In this document: piece after piece, positions 36,305 through 45,956 of the stretch
Position numbering within the stretch: the stretch's first letter is position 1
Layout: each line of letters opens with the position of its first letter
Assembly: GCF_004801405.1 (NCBI RefSeq)
Contig: NZ_SSOB01000049.1
Coordinates: 1-64,000 of the forward strand
Reading direction: 5' to 3'
From: Cohnella fermenti
GTDB lineage: Bacteria; Bacillota; Bacilli; Paenibacillales; Paenibacillaceae
DNA: 64,000 nt
The notes under the pieces: model-generated
Databases searched by the model: none
The model's input: the letters and a program-made list of their open reading frames with translations, nothing else
What the model was told of the DNA's origin: nothing
Position numbers and translations under genes: made by a program

Positions 36305-38395
36305 ATGAACACCACAATGAAGCCGACGATCAACCGGACGATGGAGCCGGCGCAGGGGCAAGCCGAATATCAAGATAAGCAAGCCGGATGGCAGGAGGAG
36401 CAATTGCCGAACGCAAGCGGGAGCCTCGGGCGCAAGCGGGCGCGGATGCAGCTCGGAGAGGATCTGAAGAGATACGGGGAAGGGCTGGCCGCGCTTGCGA
36501 GCGGTCTGCTGATCGCCGTCGCATGGAGCTTGTCGTCCGCCGCGGAGTCGGCCTCGATCGCCGTCTATGTGCTGGCGTTCCTCGTCGGCGGCTTCGCCAA
36601 AGCGAAGGAAGGATGGCTGACTCTTGTCCGGGAGAAGGAACTTGATGTCAACCTGCTCATGATCGTCGCCGCCATCGGAGCCGCCGGAATCGGCTACTGG
36701 ACGGAGGGCGCCGTTCTTATTTTTATTTTCTCGCTGAGCGGGGCGCTCGAGACGTACACGATGGACCGGAGCAGCCGGGACATCTCCTCCTTGATGGGGC
36801 TGAAGCCCGAGACGGCGGTGCGCTGTTCCGAGGAGGGCGAGAGCGTGGTCCCGATCGAGAGCCTGAACGTGGGGGATGTGATTCTCGTTCGTCCGGGCGA
36901 ACGGATTCCGGCGGACGGACTTGTGCGCGAAGGCACCTCTTCCGTCAACCAGGCGTCGATTACCGGAGAGTCGCTGCCGGTCGACAAGGGACAGGGCGAC
37001 GAGACATTCGCCGGGACGCTGAACGGGCAAGGCGCGCTGTTCATCGAGGTGACGAAGCGAAGCGATTCCACCCTGCTGACGAAAATGATCCGGCTCGTGC
37101 AGGAAGCACAGAGCGAGAAGCCGGCAACCCAACGGTTCATTGACAAGCTTGAGCGGATTTACGTTCGTCTCGTGCTGCTGGCGACAGCGCTGCTGATTCT
37201 GGCGCCGCCGCTGCTGCTCGGCGCTTCGTGGGAGTCGACGTTCTACAAGGCGATGGTGTTCCTTGTCGTCGCCTCGCCGTGCGCTCTTGTCGCAGCGACG
37301 ATGCCGGCCGTGCTGGCGGCGATCTCTTCGGGCGCGCGGCACGGGCTGCTCTTCAAGGGCGGCGCCCACGTCGATGCGATTGCGGGCATCCGGGCGATCG
37401 CCTTCGACAAGACGGGGACGCTGACGCTCGGCCGGCCGGACGTCACCGATGTTGCGGCGTTCGGCGGAGTGGGCGAGTCCGAGGCGCTTCGCATTGCGGC
37501 GTCGCTGGAGAGCCTGTCGGAGCATCCGCTTGCCCGCGCGATCGTCCGGGAGGCGGAGAGCAGAGGGCTGGCGCTTCGCCGTCCGTCCGGCTTCCAGGCC
37601 TTGATCGGCTGGGGCATCCAGGCGGAATGGGAAGGCGAGACATGGAGGCTGGGCAAGGCGGAGCTCGGCGTGCCGGCCGAGGAGGAGCGTTCGGCGGAGT
37701 GGACGCGGGTCGCCGCCGAGCTTGAAGCGCAAGGCAAAACAGTGACCGTGCTTTACCGGGAGAATGTCGTCGTCGCCATTATCGCCCTGCGCGACGTTGT
37801 TCGGCCGGAGGCGAAGAGCGTTGTCGCGCGGCTTCGCGGCATGGGCATCGAAGTGGCGATGCTGACGGGCGACAGCCGCCGGGCGGCAGCGGCGATCGCC
37901 GGGGAGCTTGGCATCGCGCGAGTGTTCGCCGAGCTTCTGCCGGAGGACAAGGTCGCCAAGGTGAAGGAGCTCGGCGCGGGCTTCCGTTCCGTCGCGATGG
38001 TCGGCGACGGCGTCAACGACGCCCCGGCTCTCGCCGTCGCTTCCGTCGGCATCGCGATGGGAGGCGCCGGCAGCGATGCCGCGCTGGAGACGGCCGACAT
38101 TGTTCTGATGAACGACGATATCGGGCGCATCGCCGACGCCGTCGAGCTGGGCCGGCGCACGAGGCGAATCGTGAAGGCGAACATCGCCTTCGCGCTCGGC
38201 GTCATCTCGCTGCTCATCGCCGGCAACTTCGCCGCAGGGCTGGCGCTTCCGCTCGGCGTCGTCGGGCACGAGGGCAGCACCATCCTCGTGATTCTGAACG
38301 GGCTGCGGCTGCTCGGAGGCGCGCCTTTCCGCTCGCGGACACCTCTTCGGGCAGCCGGAGCGGAGGAGGAGGCTCGGGGAGGAATCAGGGCGTAA
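36305..38395 (+). CDS. P1B-4 type metal-exporting ATPase (PfeT/ZosA-like)
   Basis: 696 residues. P-type ATPase motifs are complete: TGES near residue 220, the SPC metal site in VVASPCALVAAT near 322, the phosphorylated DKTGTLT near 367, and GDGVNDAPAL near 565. The last helix carries HEGST (near residue 655), which with SPC defines the P1B-4 group exporting Fe(II), Co(II) or related ions. There is no N-terminal CxxC heavy-metal domain, also as in that group. ATG 36305 follows AAGGAG. The PerR-like box upstream matches the control of B. subtilis PfeT, which expels ferrous iron under peroxide stress. A very long terminator follows. Fe(II) as substrate is inferred. Confidence 0.9.
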   Translation: MNTTMKPTINRTMEPAQGQAEYQDKQAGWQEEQLPNASGSLGRKRARMQLGEDLKRYGEGLAALASGLLIAVAWSLSSAAESASIAVYVLAFLVGGFAKAKEGWLTLVREKELDVNLLMIVAAIGAAGIGYWTEGAVLIFIFSLSGALETYTMDRSSRDISSLMGLKPETAVRCSEEGESVVPIESLNVGDVILVRPGERIPADGLVREGTSSVNQASITGESLPVDKGQGDETFAGTLNGQGALFIEVTKRSDSTLLTKMIRLVQEAQSEKPATQRFIDKLERIYVRLVLLATALLILAPPLLLGASWESTFYKAMVFLVVASPCALVAATMPAVLAAISSGARHGLLFKGGAHVDAIAGIRAIAFDKTGTLTLGRPDVTDVAAFGGVGESEALRIAASLESLSEHPLARAIVREAESRGLALRRPSGFQALIGWGIQAEWEGETWRLGKAELGVPAEEERSAEWTRVAAELEAQGKTVTVLYRENVVVAIIALRDVVRPEAKSVVARLRGMGIEVAMLTGDSRRAAAAIAGELGIARVFAELLPEDKVAKVKELGAGFRSVAMVGDGVNDAPALAVASVGIAMGGAGSDAALETADIVLMNDDIGRIADAVELGRRTRRIVKANIAFALGVISLLIAGNFAAGLALPLGVVGHEGSTILVILNGLRLLGGAPFRSRTPLRAAGAEEEARGGIRA

Positions 38396-38475
38396 GCTCG
38401 CGGGGGTTGGCGGGAGGGGGGGACTGCTCGGAGGGGCTGGCGCACGGGCTGGGTGCTAGTTGCGCAAAATAGTCT

Positions 38476-38546
38476 CTTATCCCTTCGATTCAGGGCTGCG
38501 TGCGAAGGGGGCCCCCTGAATCGAAGGGATAAGGCACCCTTTTTTG
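38476..38546 (+). terminator. Terminator with a perfect 20-bp stem
   Basis: The arms 38476-38495 (CTTATCCCTTCGATTCAGGG) and 38514-38533 are exact complements, separated by 18 bases and followed by GCACCC and a run of seven T. It begins 80 bases after the ATPase stop. The stem is unusually long and perfect for a simple terminator. Confidence 0.85.
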
Positions 38547-38602
38547 TTGGTGTTGGGGGATGCGAGGGGCAGAGAAGGGGGCGCGGAGGGGGAGTGTGCG
38601 GA

Positions 38603-38722
38603 ACGAATGCGGTTTTTCACATATAATTCTCTCGGATACCGCGATTACGCGGGTTTTATGTGAAATTTCATGTTCATGGCCCCGAAATTCAATAATGAAT
38701 GTGAAAAATCACATTCATCTCG
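38603..38722. repeat. Dispersed palindromic intergenic repeat, copy e
   Basis: Contains GAATGCGGTTTTTCACATA, TTTTATGTGAAATTTCATGT and TGAATGTGAAAAATCACATTCA (38695-38716), the last nearly a perfect palindrome. It lies downstream of the ATPase terminator. Confidence 0.75.
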
Positions 38723-39233
38723 CTGGATGGCGCACCATCGAGCCTCAGCGAGCACGCAGGGATGCCAACGCACGACCGCGCCGCCCCGAACGCCCCAGTT
38801 CTCGCCTACTCCCAAACAAACTAACCCATCTCAGTTACTCCATTCTCCCAACCCAGCCTGCAGCGCCATCCCCAGTTACTCCAATCGCTCACCTCAGCAC
38901 CCGGCATCCAGCGCCGTCACCAAGCTCCAGCTCGAGTCGCTCCATCCTCCAATCCGGCACCCAGCCCGTTTCACGCCATTCATCCGTCTTTCAGCGCACT
39001 GTCTCCACACATTCCGTCTTTCGACGCACTGTCTTCCCACGTTCTGTCTTTCAACGCACCGTCTCCCCGCATTCCGCCCCCCAACCTCGTGGATCGCCCG
39101 CCAGCACCCCCAACAATCCCGCCGATTGCTCAACTCTTTATTTTTTTAGATACGATTTCGTTACTTTTTGAATAGTGCGGGGCTGCGGGGGGACCTACAA
39201 TGGGGTGGAATTTATCGCGAATGGAGGATCACA
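38723..39233. other. C-rich low-complexity intergenic region
   Basis: About 430 bases with a strong C over G bias on the plus strand, followed by a T-rich stretch and GGAGG before the next gene. Open frames occur on both strands, but none has a ribosome site or recognisable product. It includes the 30-base tandem repeat listed separately. Confidence 0.6.
38984..39073. repeat. Three tandem 30-bp repeats
   Basis: Units at 38984, 39014 and 39044, each of the form CCGTCTTTCRACGCACTGTC plus ten bases, with a few substitutions between units. They lie 160 bases upstream of the secreted glycosidase-like gene. Confidence 0.85.
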
Positions 39234-42200
39234 ATGGGCAAAAATCGGTTGATGAGCGTGATCGCACGGGTTTGTCTGTATACGCTTACTTTCTCGGCTC
39301 TGTTGGGGGTGTGGCCAACATCGGGAAGCGCGGGGGCGAGCGAGGACGTGAACGTGGCGCTCACCGGGACCGCGACGGCGTCGTCGGTGCAAGATGCCGC
39401 GCACGGGGCGGCCAAGGCGATCGACGGCGACTCGGGCACCCGCTGGGCGGCGGACGGCAGTTCGAAGCCGCAATGGCTGCAGGTCGACCTGGGCCGCTCG
39501 CAGAGCATCTCGGAGGTGAGGACGTCGTTCGAGTTCACGGACTCGTACTACCAGTACAAGGTCGAGACGTCCGCAGACGGCTCGTCCTGGGCGATGTTCG
39601 CCGACCGCACCGGCAATACGGCGCTGGCGGACGGAGCCTACCGGGATACGGGCGCGGCGGAGGCCCGTTACGTTCGCATTACGGTGACCGGGACGCAGAC
39701 TTCCGGCATGTGGGCGAGCATCAAGGAGTTCCGCATCGAGCCGAAGGAGCTGGAGGATGTGCGGAACGTCGCGCTTGGCAAGACGGCGACGGCGTCATCG
39801 ACGCAGGACAGCGCACACGCGGCGGCGCTTGCGGTGGACGGCGATTCGGCGACGACGCGTTGGGCGGCGGACGGCAGCTCGAAGCCGCAGTGGCTGCAGG
39901 TCGACCTGGGACAGAGCTACTGGATCGCGGCGACGCAGACATTCTTCGAGTTCGCCGACTCGTACTATCAGTACAAGGTCGAGGTGTCCCAGGACCAGTC
40001 TGCGTGGACGACGTTCGCGGACAAGACGGGGAATACCGCGCTTGGCGATCCTCTCTACGAGGATCGGGGCGGCGCGAGCGCCCGCTATGTGCGCATCACG
40101 GTGACGGGGCAGCAGCATTCGAGCGTGTGGGCAAGCATCAAGGAGTTCAAGGTGCTGGGCACGCTTAATCTCGCGCAGGGCAAGACGGCGACGGCCAGCA
40201 GCTCGCAGGATGCGGCCCATGGTCCGTCGCTTGCGGTGGACGGCGACTCCAAGGGCACGCGCTGGGCGGCGGACGGCAGCTCGAAGCCGCAATGGCTGCA
40301 GGTCGACCTCGGCCAGTCGATGACGATCGCGCGGACGGAGGCGACGTTCGAGTTCGCCGATACCTACTACCAATACAAGATCGAAGTGTCGCCGGACGGT
40401 TCGCAGTGGAACCTGTTCGCCGACCGGACGGCGAATGCCGTCGTCGCGAACCCTGCCTACACCGATACGGGCAGCCAGACGGGCCGTTATATTCGGATTA
40501 CGGTGACGGGGGCCGCTTCGTCCGGCATGTGGGCGAGCCTGTACGAGTTCAAGGCGTTCGGGCCGGAGAGCCTGGCGGCTTCGACCAGCCAGCTCTCTTC
40601 CGGCGACTATCGGCTGAAGGCGGACACCGTCGGGCCGAACCGCTACGGCATCGGCATCTACCGGGCGAGCGGCGAGCGGGTATACGGCCAGGAGCGGCCC
40701 GAGTCGGTGCTGATCAAGGACGCTTACGGCAACATGCGCTCCTTCGAGGCCGCCTACACAAGCGCGTCATGGTCGGGAAGCGCGCTGACGATGAGCGGAA
40801 CGGTCACGACGGACAACGGCAGCCGGATCTCCTTCCAAGACGTGTATTCGGCCAATGACGCGACGGGCGCCTTCAAGGTATCCCGGACGGCGACGGTTGT
40901 CCGCGCGGACAGCCGGGACGCCGGCTTCAACACGAGGTTCAGCCTCGCTCCCGCCAGCCCGGAGAGCATGACCGAGTACGACATGCTGGCGCCGGGCGTC
41001 TGGTACAAGCAGAACGAGAATGCCGTCGCCGGCTCGCTCGGCAAGGGCTTCTCCGCCGACTACTTCTACATCCGGGAGATGCGGCTGACGCTGCCGTTCC
41101 TGATGATGCAGAACAAGGCAAGCGGCGACATCGCGGCGCTTGGCCACATCGATGCGAACGCCTCCTCCGGCGTCGACGAGCGCAGCTCGGCCTGGCTGGT
41201 CGACGGCTCGATCCAGTTCGGGAGCCTCGGCATTCGCAAGGAGGCGCAGCCGTCCCTGGACTTCGTCTACCCGGGCATGGAAGGCGAGAAGAGCTACTTA
41301 AGCGGCGGCTGGACGCGCCGCAGCCATCCGGTGGAGGCGAACTTCTCGCAAGAGTACGAGCTTGTGCTCAAGTTCTCCTCCGGCACCGACTACAACGCGG
41401 CGATGGAGACGACGTGGCGGTATTATTACGACCAGTATAATCCGCAGGTGCAGACGGTCGACGTGTCCGACGTGTACGGCAACGCGATCGACCTGCTCGA
41501 TACGTACGCGCAGAATTATAACGGCGTCACCGGGCTGCCGTTCAAGGCGTCCATTCCGGACGGCACGATTACGGGCAACGGCATGTCGATGGGCTTCGTG
41601 GGCCAGCAGATCCCTGCGGCCTACCAACTGATCCGTTACGGCCTCGACAACGGCGACAGCGGCATTCTGGGCAAGGGAACCGCGATGGTCGACTTCTGGG
41701 CGACCAACTCGATGACGTCGTCCGGCCTGCCGCGCATCTGGTACGAGCCATACGAGTCCGGCGGCTCGTTCCGCGCCTACGACGTGGACCTGCGCACGGT
41801 CAGCGACGGCATGGAAGGCGTCGTCGACGCGTACCGGGTCATGAAGGAGAACGGCCAGACGAAGACGGCTTGGCTGAATTACGCCGCGACATTCGGCGAC
41901 TGGCTCGTGGACAACCAGAATGCGGACGGCTCCTATTACCGCATCTACAATCAGGCGGGCAGTCCGGTCCACACGGGCAAGTTCAACACGACGAACCCGA
42001 TCCGCTTCCTGCTCAAGCTGTACAAGGCGACGAACGACGCGGACTATCTGGACGCGGCTGTCGCGGCGGGGGATTACGCCTACGCGAACGTGTACCGGAC
42101 GACGCAGTATGTCGGCGGCACGTCGGACAACAACAACACGATCGACAAGGAAGCCGGCGCGCTTGCGATCAATGCCTTCCTCGCGCTGTACGACGCGACG

Positions 42201-43112
42201 AAGACGGCCAAGTGGCTGGAGGCGGCGCAAGGGGCGGCGACGTATACGGAGACTTGGACGTATGCGTGGAACTATACGGTGACGCCGGGCGGAACGCGCT
42301 GGGCGGCGGCGGGCGACGCGAAGCCGCAATGGCTGCAGGTCGATCTCGGCGAGACGACGGCGATCAACCGGGTCGAGTCGTACTTCGAGTTCGCGAACAA
42401 GTATTACCAATACAAAATCGAAGTGTCGACCGACGGCAGCAGTTGGACGACGTTCGCGGACAAGACGGGGAATACGGCGGACGGCAATCCGAATTACGCG
42501 GATACGGGCAGCGCGAACGCCCGTTACGTTCGCCTGACGGTAACGGGGACGGAAGCGCCGGGGGACTGGGTCAGCCTGTGGGAGCTGAAGGTGTTCCGGG
42601 CGTCCGACAACGTCAATGTCGCGCTAAACAAGCCGACGACCGCTTCTTCCTACGACAATGACCGCAACGCCCCGGCCAAGGCGACCGACGGCTATGTGAC
42701 GACAAGCGATTACTCTCCGTTCCCGGACAGCGGCCTGATCGGGCAGAGCCTTGTCGCGACGGGACACTCGTATACCGACATGTACATGGCCTATATGGGA
42801 GCGGCTTATTACCGGCTTTACCTGTTCCTGGGGGACTCCCACTACCTGAGCATGGCCCGCATTCTGCAGAACAACGCCAACCGGACGACCGATTGGGACG
42901 GGACGATCGGCTACGCGTATCCGGGACTTGTCGAGGAAGGCGGCGACGTGACCGAATTCAAGTATTACGGCGTCGGCGTCTGGCTGACCTGGTGCACGGT
43001 CGCGCAATTGGAGCCGCTCGCTCTGCTGGAAGACCGGTTCGGCAGCATGTCGATCGACGAGATCGAGCAGTTGCCGCTTCTGACGCGCCAGTCGCTTAAC
43101 GATTCCTTCTGA
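39234..43112 (+). CDS. Secreted discoidin-bearing putative glycoside hydrolase/lyase
   Basis: 1292 residues. A signal peptide (about 1-33) is followed by three F5/8 type C (discoidin/CBM32-like) domains at about 37-172, 174-309 and 310-442, each with TASS..DG..TRWAADGSSKPQWLQVDLG. Residues about 446-739 look like a beta-sandwich, and about 742-1017 plus 1169-1292 like an all-helical (alpha/alpha)6 catalytic domain (NGVTGLPFKA, GMSMGFVGQQIPAAYQL, NTIDKEAGALAINAFLALY, TWCTVAQLEPL). Between the helical parts (1018-1169) sits a fourth discoidin-like unit whose N-terminal half (NVALNKPTTASS) follows its C-terminal half. GGAGG lies 7 bases before ATG 39234. It heads a sugar-utilisation locus and has a cytoplasmic paralogue at 52310. 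I cannot place it in a CAZy family; enzyme class is inferred from fold and context. Confidence 0.75.
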   Translation: MGKNRLMSVIARVCLYTLTFSALLGVWPTSGSAGASEDVNVALTGTATASSVQDAAHGAAKAIDGDSGTRWAADGSSKPQWLQVDLGRSQSISEVRTSFEFTDSYYQYKVETSADGSSWAMFADRTGNTALADGAYRDTGAAEARYVRITVTGTQTSGMWASIKEFRIEPKELEDVRNVALGKTATASSTQDSAHAAALAVDGDSATTRWAADGSSKPQWLQVDLGQSYWIAATQTFFEFADSYYQYKVEVSQDQSAWTTFADKTGNTALGDPLYEDRGGASARYVRITVTGQQHSSVWASIKEFKVLGTLNLAQGKTATASSSQDAAHGPSLAVDGDSKGTRWAADGSSKPQWLQVDLGQSMTIARTEATFEFADTYYQYKIEVSPDGSQWNLFADRTANAVVANPAYTDTGSQTGRYIRITVTGAASSGMWASLYEFKAFGPESLAASTSQLSSGDYRLKADTVGPNRYGIGIYRASGERVYGQERPESVLIKDAYGNMRSFEAAYTSASWSGSALTMSGTVTTDNGSRISFQDVYSANDATGAFKVSRTATVVRADSRDAGFNTRFSLAPASPESMTEYDMLAPGVWYKQNENAVAGSLGKGFSADYFYIREMRLTLPFLMMQNKASGDIAALGHIDANASSGVDERSSAWLVDGSIQFGSLGIRKEAQPSLDFVYPGMEGEKSYLSGGWTRRSHPVEANFSQEYELVLKFSSGTDYNAAMETTWRYYYDQYNPQVQTVDVSDVYGNAIDLLDTYAQNYNGVTGLPFKASIPDGTITGNGMSMGFVGQQIPAAYQLIRYGLDNGDSGILGKGTAMVDFWATNSMTSSGLPRIWYEPYESGGSFRAYDVDLRTVSDGMEGVVDAYRVMKENGQTKTAWLNYAATFGDWLVDNQNADGSYYRIYNQAGSPVHTGKFNTTNPIRFLLKLYKATNDADYLDAAVAAGDYAYANVYRTTQYVGGTSDNNNTIDKEAGALAINAFLALYDATKTAKWLEAAQGAATYTETWTYAWNYTVTPGGTRWAAAGDAKPQWLQVDLGETTAINRVESYFEFANKYYQYKIEVSTDGSSWTTFADKTGNTADGNPNYADTGSANARYVRLTVTGTEAPGDWVSLWELKVFRASDNVNVALNKPTTASSYDNDRNAPAKATDGYVTTSDYSPFPDSGLIGQSLVATGHSYTDMYMAYMGAAYYRLYLFLGDSHYLSMARILQNNANRTTDWDGTIGYAYPGLVEEGGDVTEFKYYGVGVWLTWCTVAQLEPLALLEDRFGSMSIDEIEQLPLLTRQSLNDSF

Positions 43113-43268
43113 CGGGGGATCGGCAACGTGCGGCGGCCTCTTCTCTATTAATTTTTAGAATCGGATGTCGCAATTTATGAACTGCTCCGGCGGTCCTTCT
43201 TGGCTACCATAAGGATACAGACAGACCGGCTCGCAAGGCCGGCAGGTTAGCGCATGGAGGGACCGCCT

Positions 43269-45026
43269 ATGGCAAGAGACGAATATCCGCGCCCGCAGTT
43301 CAAACGGGCCGAGTGGATGAACCTGAACGGACAATGGGAGTTCGAATTCGACGACGGAAGGGCGGGCTTGCGCGAACGGTGGCAGCTCGGCGGCCGCAAG
43401 TTCTCGAAGACAATCGAGGTGCCGTATTGCTTCGAGAGCAGGCTGAGCGGCATCGGCGATCCGTCGGCGCACGACGTCGTCTGGTACAAGCGAAGCTTCG
43501 AGCTGCCGGAGAGCTGCCGGAGCAAGCGGGTGCTGCTTCACTTCGGAGCGGTCGATTACTCGGCTTCCGTCTGGGTGAACGGCAACAAGGTCGGGGAGCA
43601 CGAAGGCGGCCATATCGGCTTCTCCTTTGACATCACGGACGCGCTGCAAGAAGGCGCCAACGAGCTGGTCGTCCGCGCGGAGGACTATGCCCGGGATCTG
43701 GCCGTGCCTCGCGGCAAGCAGTATTGGAAGGATCAGTCGGAGACGATCTTCTACACGCGGACGACGGGCATCTGGCAGACGGTATGGCTGGAGCCGGTCG
43801 GCGGCATCCGCCTCGAACGCGTCAAGCTGACGCCCGACATCGATGCGAACACATGCGGGCTTCGCGCCTTCGTCAGCGGCCTCGAATCGGCTTCGGGCAA
43901 GGTGGAGCTGAGAGCGACGGCGACGTTTAACGGCGCGGTCGAGGCGGCATCCTCGTTCTCGATCGGCAAGAGCGTGACCAACCACGTGATCGCCTTGAAC
44001 GACTACAACTACCACGACAGCCGATGGAATCGCTGGTGGTCGCCGGAGCATCCGCATCTGTACGACCTGGAGCTCGTGCTGACCGTGGACGGCCGGGAGG
44101 TCGACCGGGTCGACAGCTACTTCGGCATGAGGAAAATCTCCATCGAGAAGGGCCGCGTCTGCCTCAACAACCACCCGTACTACATGAAGCTCGTGCTGGA
44201 CCAGGGGTATTTTCCCAACGGATTGCTCACCGCTCCGACCGACGACGATCTTCGCAGAGACGTTGAACTGACCAAGGAGATGGGCTTCAACGGGGCGCGC
44301 AAGCACCAGAAGATCGAGGACCCGCGTTATCTGTATTGGTGCGACAAGCTCGGTCTGCTCGTCTGGGGCGAGACGGCGAACGCCTACGAGATGCACGAGG
44401 ACTACATTCGGCGCTTCGCGGCGGAGTGGCAGGCGGCGATCGAGCGCGACTGCAACCATCCGTGCATCGTCGCCTGGGTGCCGCTGAACGAGAGCTGGGG
44501 CGTGCCGAACATTATGCACGACGCGAGGGAGCAGCAGCACGCGCTGGCGATGTACCATCTGACGAAGTCGCTCGACCCGCACCGGTTCGTCGTCTCGAAC
44601 GACGGCTGGGAGCACATGAAGAGCGATCTGCTCACGATCCACGATTACGAATGGCGCGAAGAGAAGCTGACGGAGCGCTACGCGGATACGGGAACGGCGA
44701 TCGCCGCAAGGCCGGCCGACCGCCAGCTCCATGTCGGAGGCACCGAATACGAGGGAGAACCGATGATCGTCTCGGAATTCGGCGGCATCTCGTTCAAGAA
44801 GAGCGACTGGGAGGGCTGGGGCTACTCCGGCGCCGACAACGACGAGGACTTCCTTGAACGGCTCGAAGCCGTCATTCGTCCGCTGCTCGCTTCTCCGGTC
44901 GTGCAAGGCTTCTGCTATACGCAGCTCACGGACGTCGAGCAGGAGATCAACGGGCTGCTCACGTACGATCGGAAGCCGAAGGTGCCGCTGGAGACAATCA
45001 GACGAATCGTGGACGGCCGGCCATGA
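43269..45026 (+). CDS. GH2-family glycoside hydrolase (beta-glucuronidase/galactosidase-like)
   Basis: 585 residues without a signal peptide, so cytoplasmic. Sugar-binding jelly-roll (about 10-165; VWVNGNKVGEHEGGHIGFSF), Ig-like domain (about 170-290) and TIM barrel. The acid/base glutamate is expected in WVPLNESWG and the nucleophile in PMIVSEFGGISF. Specificity in GH2 cannot be read with confidence; nearby glucuronate genes make a beta-glucuronidase attractive but the typical NEP motif is NES here. ATG 43269 follows GGAGGG by 7 bases. Its stop overlaps the start of the permease gene (ATGA), so it belongs to the transporter operon. Confidence 0.88.
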   Translation: MARDEYPRPQFKRAEWMNLNGQWEFEFDDGRAGLRERWQLGGRKFSKTIEVPYCFESRLSGIGDPSAHDVVWYKRSFELPESCRSKRVLLHFGAVDYSASVWVNGNKVGEHEGGHIGFSFDITDALQEGANELVVRAEDYARDLAVPRGKQYWKDQSETIFYTRTTGIWQTVWLEPVGGIRLERVKLTPDIDANTCGLRAFVSGLESASGKVELRATATFNGAVEAASSFSIGKSVTNHVIALNDYNYHDSRWNRWWSPEHPHLYDLELVLTVDGREVDRVDSYFGMRKISIEKGRVCLNNHPYYMKLVLDQGYFPNGLLTAPTDDDLRRDVELTKEMGFNGARKHQKIEDPRYLYWCDKLGLLVWGETANAYEMHEDYIRRFAAEWQAAIERDCNHPCIVAWVPLNESWGVPNIMHDAREQQHALAMYHLTKSLDPHRFVVSNDGWEHMKSDLLTIHDYEWREEKLTERYADTGTAIAARPADRQLHVGGTEYEGEPMIVSEFGGISFKKSDWEGWGYSGADNDEDFLERLEAVIRPLLASPVVQGFCYTQLTDVEQEINGLLTYDRKPKVPLETIRRIVDGRP

Positions 45027-45931
45027 GAGGCTCCAGCTTCCGCAGCGTCAAGCTGCCGCTCATGCTGATGACGTTGCCGTTCTTCGCTCTCGTCGTTCTG
45101 TTCAACTACGTTCCTCTGTTCGGCTGGCTGATGGCTTTCCAGAATTATTTTCCCGGAACGTCGATTGTGGGACAGGAATTCGTGGGGCTGAAGCAGTTCG
45201 AGAGAATTCTGTCGGACGATCAATTCCTTCACGCCCTGCGCAATACGCTGGTGCTGAGCCTCCTCGGCCTGATTACGTCGCCGGCTCCGATGGTGCTGGC
45301 GCTGCTGCTGAACGAGGTGCGGCGGCTGCGGTTCCGCAAGTTCGTCCAGACGGTGTCGTCGTTCCCGAACTTCATCTCCTGGATCATCGTATATTCGATC
45401 TTCTTCTCCTTCTTCTCGGTCGACGAAGGCGCGTTTAACCGGCTGCTGCTCCATCTGGGGCTGATCGACACCCCGACCGACGTGCTGGCCAACTCCGGCA
45501 TCGCCTGGTACTTCCAGACGCTGGTCGGCATGTGGAAGGGGCTCGGCTGGGGCGCGATCATCTATCTGGCGGCGCTGAGCGGAATCGATCAGGAGCTGTA
45601 CGAGGCCGCCCGCGTCGACGGTGCGGGCCGGTTCCGGGAAGCGCGGCACATCTCGCTGCCCGGCATGATGCCGACGTTCGTTGTTCTGTTTATTCTCGGC
45701 ATCGGCAATCTGTTGGCCGGCGGCGGCTTCGAGCAGATGTTCACGTTCATGAACCCGATGGTTATGGACCGGCTCGAGAACCTGGACACGTACACGTACA
45801 AGATCGGCCTGCAGGGGCTCAGCTTCTCGTACGCGACGGCGGTCGGGGTGATGAAGTCCGTGGTGAGCATCGTGCTGCTCCTGATCGCGAACGGGGTCAG
45901 CAAACGGATCAACGGGCGGTCGATTCTATGA
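45023..45931 (+). CDS. Sugar ABC transporter permease (LplB type)
   Basis: 302 residues with six predicted membrane helices and the EAA loop YEAARVDGAGRFREARHISLPGMMP that contacts the ATPase. First of two permease subunits for an oligosaccharide importer. Starts within the stop codon of the GH2 gene. No ATPase gene is present; such systems usually share a general MsmX-like ATPase encoded elsewhere. Confidence 0.93.
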   Translation: MRGSSFRSVKLPLMLMTLPFFALVVLFNYVPLFGWLMAFQNYFPGTSIVGQEFVGLKQFERILSDDQFLHALRNTLVLSLLGLITSPAPMVLALLLNEVRRLRFRKFVQTVSSFPNFISWIIVYSIFFSFFSVDEGAFNRLLLHLGLIDTPTDVLANSGIAWYFQTLVGMWKGLGWGAIIYLAALSGIDQELYEAARVDGAGRFREARHISLPGMMPTFVVLFILGIGNLLAGGGFEQMFTFMNPMVMDRLENLDTYTYKIGLQGLSFSYATAVGVMKSVVSIVLLLIANGVSKRINGRSIL

Positions 45932-45956
45932 GCCGCGAAGCAAGGAGGGAATTACG

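Noticed and set aside
38560..39171. Open frames of 79-203 codons in the C-rich intergenic region
   Set aside because: No ribosome site, extreme composition, tandem repeats, and overlap with repeat copy e.
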